DNA of 24,237 bases from Spongospora subterranea (lineage: Eukaryota > Endomyxa > Phytomyxea > Plasmodiophorida > Plasmodiophoridae): positions 6,086 to 30,322 of the forward strand of contig OUQQ01000228.1 in assembly GCA_900404475.1 (NCBI GenBank). The letters run 5' to 3'. Position 1 is the first letter of the stretch. Every line of letters starts with the position of its first letter. Of the stretch, positions 19,601 through 24,237 are shown piece after piece. The notes below the pieces were generated by a model. The model was not told the DNA's origin. It did not search any database and was given only the letters and a program-made list of their open reading frames with translations. Both the position numbers and the translations under genes were made by a program.

Positions 19601-21931
19601 TTAATAACCATCGTAGTTCCTGTTTGCCTGAGGGAAATCGCTATCCAGGTCGACGCTTTCGTCTGAGTCTGATTCGATATCGCGTGCAGCAGCGGCGTTT
19701 TGTAAATCCGAGATGAATCCACCTACTTGAAGCAGCAACGACCGCTTTCCTTCTGCCTTATCCTTGTTGTCCAGGATCCAGGCGCCCAGACTATCTAACG
19801 TAACAATACGAAGCTCGAACAGTTGCTCAAAAATGAGTCTACCAGATCGCTTGACTTCCTTGCCTCGAGTAAACCAAGCACTTTGTGCGCCAAATAAAAG
19901 TTGTGTTTGCGTCTTCGTCGAACTAGCTACATACGTGAGGAGTGGCTTGTTTTCCTCAACAACAGACGGATTAAATGTCTTTGACGCGAGACTTGCTAAA
20001 ATAACATACTCTGCAACAATCCGGGAAACGCCTGGAACAACAGAGGTCTTCTTGGGGAATTTCTCTTTGACCATGGTGAAAAGCCCGTCAAACGTTGTTT
20101 CAGCGCTAGAGCAGAGCACTTTAAAACACTCGAGACTGTCCTCTTGTGGAGCCAATTGCCCAAGTCCTTTTTCTTGAAGGATCTTGCCAAGGTCAGCGGG
20201 TGAGAGTCCAGATTTGATGCCGAGCCCAGAAGCAATGTCAACATCCCCAACGATAGAAAGTAGAACAGAGGTGGGAACAGTATTCACTAGACGGAGCAAC
20301 GTGCGTTCCAAAATGTCCTGGGAATGTTCTTGAGGAAGCAACGCCAAAGCAGAAGCGAGAATAACGGATTTTTCAACTAAACTGGCTGCAAGTACAGCAG
20401 CTAATTGGTCAACGGATTCTGTCGACTCTAAAGAGACAGAGGCAATTGAATCAGCCAATTCGTCAGCAGAAATCCATGAGCCATCAGCCATGGCGATGCT
20501 CAAGCTAGAACGGACAAGATCATGCGACTCGATTTGAGGTCCAGCCATTTCGATATCGGATAGAGGCGTGGACGGGACTGGGTATTCATCCTTGAACGAA
20601 TCTTCGGCAGCTTTAGGCAGAGTGACAGTGCGCTTCGGAGGAGGGCCTGGGGTGATCACGTTGACTACAGGTCTCGTCGTCGGCGGGCGCGACGAATATG
20701 GGACATAAGGTTCCTCATCCTTAGTAGGACGAGCGAATCGACTGGAATCTTGAGATGCTGTCGTCTTGGATATTCCTGAAGCAGGCTCTTGCGGTCTGGC
20801 AAATCTATTGCCTACAAAAAACGGATTAGAGCACATAAATATACAGAGGTTAGAGACTATACCGTCTGATTGCGAAGGGCCACCAGAAAAACTGGGTTTT
20901 GGTCGTACACTATCAGAATCAGAGGTCGTAGATGAACCTGTCGATAGCACAGGCTTATCTACAGGTTCAGCCGATGTCACATTCGTCTTGACAGGTTTCG
21001 CGTCACCGAAAGGGTTCGTCTTGGCTGAAGTTTGAGTTCCAGATTGAGGCTTTCCAACGACAGCTGAAACGGGCTTCGTGGAAGAGTCTGACGATGGAAC
21101 GGGTTTAGCATCACCGAACGGATTGGGCTTGGTAGCTGGTTCTGGTGTAGATACAGGCCTAGCGTTGCCAAAGGGATTAGGCTTTGAGACCGGATCCGAG
21201 ATGGGTTTAGCATCACCGAAAGGTTTGGCCTTTACGACTGGCTCCGAAGGGATGGGCTTAGCGTCGCCAAATGGATTGGGTTTAGGCACCGGCGCTGACG
21301 CAGATACAGGCTTAGAATTTTCAGTTGAGGCCGGCTTGAGAGATAGATCGACGGGCTTGGCGTCGCCAAACGGATTGGACTTCGTGACAGGTTTTGCGTC
21401 TCCAGACGAGTTGGATCCAGTAAGTTTGGGTTTAAAAGGCTCAGTAGTTGACGAATGTTCTTTAGCGAGCGACGATTTCGCTTGAGCTTGGGCCTCTAAT
21501 GCTGCTTGAATCCTTTCAGCTGAGGGTTTAGCGAGCTGTAAACGCGGTCGAGCACTGGAATCAGACCCAGACATAGCAGAAGCTACATTCCCATTTCGCC
21601 ATTGTCTTTCAGCTCCATCATCTCTGTTCGCTCGCGACCTGTCATCGAATCCGCCGCCGCCGCCGCCATAACGTGATGTGGTCGACAACGGCTTCGTAGC
21701 ACGCCATGCGCTAGATCCATCAGCGCGACTAGGACCTTCATCACGCTCCTCCCGGCGTTCAGGGCGTCGTTCACGATCAGCATAAGCTGATGGACGAAAC
21801 CCATCACGGTTTTGATCTGAGCCACCTCTAGATCCGGTGGGAAGATTATCTAACGGGTTTCGAGAGACGCCACCGAATTGCGTCTGCATTTCTTGCCAGG
21901 ACATTTTAATGGCTTTCTTTTTCGCCGCCAT
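19601..21931 (-). CDS. eIF4B-like NPFGDAKPV-repeat protein with W2/eIF5C-like C-terminus
   Basis: The frame reads 776 codons from ATG 21931. It includes a probable 51-nt in-frame intron (20812-20862, GTATAG...TTTTTTGTAG); after splicing there are 759 residues. Numbering here is unspliced. Residues 1-20 are a basic start (MAAKKKAIKMSWQEMQ). Residues 42-130 are Arg/Asp/Gly-rich, like the DRYG-type region of eIF4B. Residues 173-315 hold six copies of (N/K)PFGxA(K/R)P(V/I) plus a degenerate one, resembling the FGxAKPVD elements of eIF4B. Residues 470-650 are helical and may be MA3/HEAT-like. Residues about 670-752 look like a W2 domain as in eIF4G, eIF5 and eIF2B-epsilon: IFEQLFELRIVTLDSLGAW, then KRSLLLQVGGFISDL. 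An acidic tail (ESDSDESVDLDSD) follows. No RRM is visible. A role in translation initiation is inferred. It converges on the formin with a 62-bp gap. Confidence 0.8.
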   Translation of the reverse strand: MAAKKKAIKMSWQEMQTQFGGVSRNPLDNLPTGSRGGSDQNRDGFRPSAYADRERRPERREERDEGPSRADGSSAWRATKPLSTTSRYGGGGGGFDDRSRANRDDGAERQWRNGNVASAMSGSDSSARPRLQLAKPSAERIQAALEAQAQAKSSLAKEHSSTTEPFKPKLTGSNSSGDAKPVTKSNPFGDAKPVDLSLKPASTENSKPVSASAPVPKPNPFGDAKPIPSEPVVKAKPFGDAKPISDPVSKPNPFGNARPVSTPEPATKPNPFGDAKPVPSSDSSTKPVSAVVGKPQSGTQTSAKTNPFGDAKPVKTNVTSAEPVDKPVLSTGSSTTSDSDSVRPKPSFSGGPSQSDGIVSNLCIFMCSNPFFVGNRFARPQEPASGISKTTASQDSSRFARPTKDEEPYVPYSSRPPTTRPVVNVITPGPPPKRTVTLPKAAEDSFKDEYPVPSTPLSDIEMAGPQIESHDLVRSSLSIAMADGSWISADELADSIASVSLESTESVDQLAAVLAASLVEKSVILASALALLPQEHSQDILERTLLRLVNTVPTSVLLSIVGDVDIASGLGIKSGLSPADLGKILQEKGLGQLAPQEDSLECFKVLCSSAETTFDGLFTMVKEKFPKKTSVVPGVSRIVAEYVILASLASKTFNPSVVEENKPLLTYVASSTKTQTQLLFGAQSAWFTRGKEVKRSGRLIFEQLFELRIVTLDSLGAWILDNKDKAEGKRSLLLQVGGFISDLQNAAAARDIESDSDESVDLDSDFPQANRNYDGY
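20987..21415 (-). repeat. Coding repeat: NPFGDAKPV-type motifs
   Basis: Within the eIF4B-like gene, six near-identical nonapeptides and one degenerate copy (SSGDAKPV) recur at irregular 18-46 residue spacing. They are separated by Ser/Thr/Pro/Lys linkers. Codon choice varies between copies, so the repeats are not a recent minisatellite expansion and look selected at the protein level. Confidence 0.9.
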
Positions 21932-22537
21932 ACTGATCTAGGTATTGGTGATATCTGTAGACTCGGTAGATAATCACTGTCTAAAATGATCTCTAGGACG
22001 AATGAGGTGTGTTGGGTTCCCAATGACGATATATATATATGCGGTGCGCAGTCCGTGGATCACTGGTGTAATAGATGATGGTGGTGAAGGAGGAGCGTGT
22101 CGAGGGGGTTCGTGGTTATCACGATGGGGATGTGAAGGATATCGAGGGTTGATGATTATGGCGATGGGTGGGGAGCTCGAGGAGCTTACCTGTGGTTCGG
22201 TCGTTCGGGTTTCAATGCCTCACGCCGGATATATCTCAGTGTCCTCCGATTATTTTCCCGTGTATTGTTCGCTATATTTAGTGTGTAAATCTACGATTTG
22301 CTCTGGAAGACGGTCTTTTATATGATTGCGAAACTGAACACATGATGGAGCTCATTATTCGTTATTTAAGTATTGAAACATCTGCTGTCTAAAGAACAGC
22401 GAAAGGATGTTTTACATTTTGGTAACCAACTATTACGCTTTTTGCAGCGGTTGGTCCATCGTTATCCGTCCTTTGATCTTAACTTTCCGTTTGTATGAAT
22501 GTGGGTTGAATAATAATCACCCCTTTGCTCGTTTTGA
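21932..22537. promoter_or_regulatory. Upstream region of the eIF4B-like gene
   Basis: About 600 bp. On the minus strand a strong donor-like site (CACAG|GTAAGC, donor G at 22189) lies about 260 bp upstream of the start codon. This suggests a 5'-UTR intron; CACCAG near 22050-22060 is a candidate acceptor. The plus strand is G-rich from about 22075 to 22180. An open frame at about 22002-22325 shows no protein-like features and was not called. Confidence 0.35.
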
Positions 22538-22890
22538 TCATAATCCAGAACCATCTTTTAAATAAATTTTTTTATCTGGCTGCGAATAATCTGGTTCCAA
22601 TAATTGATCCATGTTCTTTCTTCTCTTGGCTCTTGGCCCCAACGTGTCAGCTTCTGTGAATCGCTGGTCATCTGAAAATTAGGTTTAGTTCGGTATTCAT
22701 AGCAATCAAATAACAACACAACTGGCATCAATATCATTGTTTTTTCCCTGATAGCGGATTGTGAAATCCAGAATAGAATACAATCCTTACCAAGGCAGAC
22801 CTTTATCTGCTGATAAACTATAGTAGTTCCTATCTTCCTATGTCTGATCGTCGATCTTGTCAACGTTTATCACGGATACCGAAGCGCCAT
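22538..22890 (-). CDS. Possible small basic/acidic protein gene, unknown
   Basis: A tentative three-exon model on the minus strand (22890-22880, 22843-22791, 22671-22538) yields 65 residues and ends at TGA 22538-22540. The product starts MALRHRKIGTTIVYQQ. The last exon reads RFTEADTLGPRAKRRKN and then LLEPDYSQPDKKIYLKDG, which is charged and protein-like in a frame different from the longest open frame there. Donor GTAAGG at 22790 and acceptor TTTTCAG at 22672 are good. However, the implied introns of 36 and 119 nt are outliers for this locus. No family is recognised. It would be divergent from the CPBP gene with start codons about 50 bp apart. Confidence 0.3.
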
Positions 22891-22940
22891 ATGACCAATT
22901 CCTTGGTCGACTCCTGTCTCGACGTTATCCATTGAGGACG

Positions 22941-24109
22941 ATGACTAAGCCGACTAGCAACGATAAGGCTGTACCTCCTCGGTCAGTTGTCGCCATAACC
23001 GAATGTTTGGTGACCGTCGTGGAATACATCATGATCGCGTCATTATCGTCAACCATTATTCGCTCATCTCACCTGGAGAGTGATCTATTGTCAATATCTG
23101 CATCTGTATTCGCATCTTTAGCGATGCTTTCCTGGATGATGCATCGCCATTGGTCATCTTATGACTTTCCAATTTCCAAATATGCTGAGATGTAGTATAT
23201 AGTTAGAATACCAATCATTGTTCGTATATTGAATGATTGTCCCTGTTCAGGTTAGGGCTGCATCAAGTTCGACTGTCAACAATTAGTCTGTTTTTGATCA
23301 TGTTATTAACCATATCCCATATTGCATTGTGTTGTATTCATAGCATGAGCGGAAGCACATCGGTTTCGTGGTCCAATCTCTATAATAGTAATGGCTGGTT
23401 CAACTGGCGACTAATGGTTGAAATGGTGATCATCGCTCCGATACAAGAAGAGATCGTGTTTAGGGGAATTATTATGTCAATTCTGCGACGCAGGTTCGCT
23501 GAAGGGTTATTCATTAGCTAACTTGTTGATATATAGCTTTTATTTGGTAGGATGCCAGATAACAAGTTGGTCATCGTTTCCGGTTCTTGCGGTTTCTTCA
23601 GTTTAATCCACATGCTGAACTTTGCTTCAAACAAATATTCAACTCAATACGGTGAGTTTGTATACGCTTTCCCTTGATAATAGTTCACCGTGTATCTCCC
23701 AGTTTGTCTCCAGATCCTACTTTCCTTTTTAATATCAGGCTTCTATTCGATCAGGTATGGATTTCATTTTATTTTTGTTGAACATGATTCCATTCGATAT
23801 TTTGCAGGATCATAATGTCACGGTCACTTTGGGAATCCATCATATTACATGCGCTAAATAACTTTCTTGCATGGTATCCATTTCGCAGTACTATTTTTGT
23901 TATTGTTGGTGATAACCAACTCCTACAGCTTCGTCAGCCAACATGCTGAACTCAACATCTTTGGCGATCCGCTCCTGTTGTTTCCTCTCGTACAGACATT
24001 CATAGTTTTCTCCGCCTTATTCTGGCTTAGTTGGAGGGCTGTTGATATTCCGCTTGAAAATGGTCAATCCAAAGATATACTGATCCGCGAGACCAATAAA
24101 ACACAATGA
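22941..24109 (+). CDS. CPBP (CAAX/ABI-type) intramembrane glutamic protease
   Basis: Integral membrane endopeptidase of the CPBP family (Rce1/ABI). Six exons (22941-23191, 23251-23505, 23551-23651, 23703-23754, 23808-23873, 23929-24109) encode 301 residues. All five introns are 45-59 nt GT-AG. The catalytic motifs are complete once spliced: E150-E151 with R155 (IQEEIVFR), F185...H189 (FFSLIHMLNF) and H234...N238 (LHALNNFL). The IHMLNF and HALNNFLA forms resemble bacterial/plant ABI-type members more than eukaryotic Rce1. Several hydrophobic spans are visible: about 22-45, 95-113, around the motifs, and about 255-275. Substrates are unknown; roles in prenyl-protein processing or membrane-protein turnover are inferences. 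The frame is open upstream of the ATG to 22857 but lacks another ATG. A 14-codon out-of-frame ORF precedes the start. Confidence 0.9.
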
Positions 24110-24167
24110 TTGATTAATTCACAGCACACGAGTAAACCGGGAGGTGGAGAAGGAGGTTCCTCCCAGG

Positions 24168-24237
24168 CCCAACCCTGTTTATGACATCTCTGTGAAAGGA
24201 GGTGGGACCCTTCCCCAACCCTGTTTATGACATCTCT
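24168..24237. repeat. Start of a tandem repeat cut by the window edge
   Basis: A 24-bp segment (CCCAACCCTGTTTATGACATCTCT) occurs at 24168-24191 and again, unchanged, at 24214-24237, a period of 46 bp. Between and before the copies are variable GGAGG-rich stretches (from about 24138, GGGAGGTGGAGAAGGAGG...CCTCCC, capable of folding back). The second copy ends exactly at the window end, so copy number is unknown. Confidence 0.85.

Noticed and set aside
20987..21415. CRISPR-like or minisatellite array
   Set aside because: Spacing is irregular, the copies differ at the nucleotide level, and the repeat is in frame as a protein motif.
22002..22325. 107-codon plus-strand ORF
   Set aside because: It has low-complexity Gly/Met/Trp-rich composition with no motif, and lies in the probable 5' region of the eIF4B-like gene.
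22558..22863. 101-codon minus-strand ORF read straight through
   Set aside because: It would place Trp/Ile-rich unpatterned sequence at the C-terminus. A splice-compatible frame in the same region looks more protein-like.
1..24237. Alternative genetic code, tRNA or rRNA genes, transposons
   Set aside because: TAA, TAG and TGA all end genes at family-appropriate positions. No tRNA T-loop, rRNA core, transposase or reverse-transcriptase motif was seen.

Overview
This is a nuclear segment from a gene-dense eukaryote, most likely a protist. Ten protein-coding genes sit in about 24 kb. Nearly every broken reading frame is repaired by short GT-AG introns, mostly 45-61 nt, that can be placed exactly by phase and family conservation. 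TAA, TAG and TGA all act as stops, so the code is standard. A PPR protein and a RAP-domain protein with mitochondrial-type N-termini, a TauE/SafE transporter, a membrane-anchored formin and a CPBP protease together suggest a SAR-type or other plant-like protist. No gene fixes the species or phylum. The sequence is not bacterial: there are no operons or Shine-Dalgarno starts, and spliceosomal introns are everywhere.

Layout, left to right. Positions <1-2008 (+) hold the 3' part of a CTLH/WD40 protein related to WDR47 and TOPLESS. 2075-2818 (-) is a single-pass membrane coiled-coil protein of unknown role. 3016-5472 (-) is a large PPR protein. 6071-8247 (-) is Vps33 in eight exons. 8734-9041 (+) is a doubtful small gene. 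9484-10086 (+) is Mog1. 10593-12252 (+) is prolidase in five exons. 12829-14216 (+) is a TauE/SafE-family permease in five exons. 14627-17123 (-) is a RAP-domain protein in two exons. About 17452-19538 (+) is a formin. 19601-21931 (-) is an unusual translation-factor-like protein with NPFGDAKPV repeats and a W2-like C-terminus. 22538-22890 (-) is a doubtful small gene. 22941-24109 (+) is a CPBP glutamic protease in six exons. The right edge cuts into a tandem repeat.

The genes do not form one pathway. They are mostly housekeeping: mitochondrial RNA metabolism (PPR, RAP), endolysosomal tethering (Vps33), Ran-linked nuclear transport (Mog1), imidodipeptide turnover (prolidase), actin assembly (formin) and translation (eIF4B/eIF4G-like). 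No mobile element, CRISPR array, tRNA or rRNA was seen. The most unusual items are the eIF4B-like/W2 composite protein; the formin, whose best gene model has a signal peptide and one membrane anchor as in plant class I formins; and introns whose length is a multiple of three, which stay hidden inside open frames.
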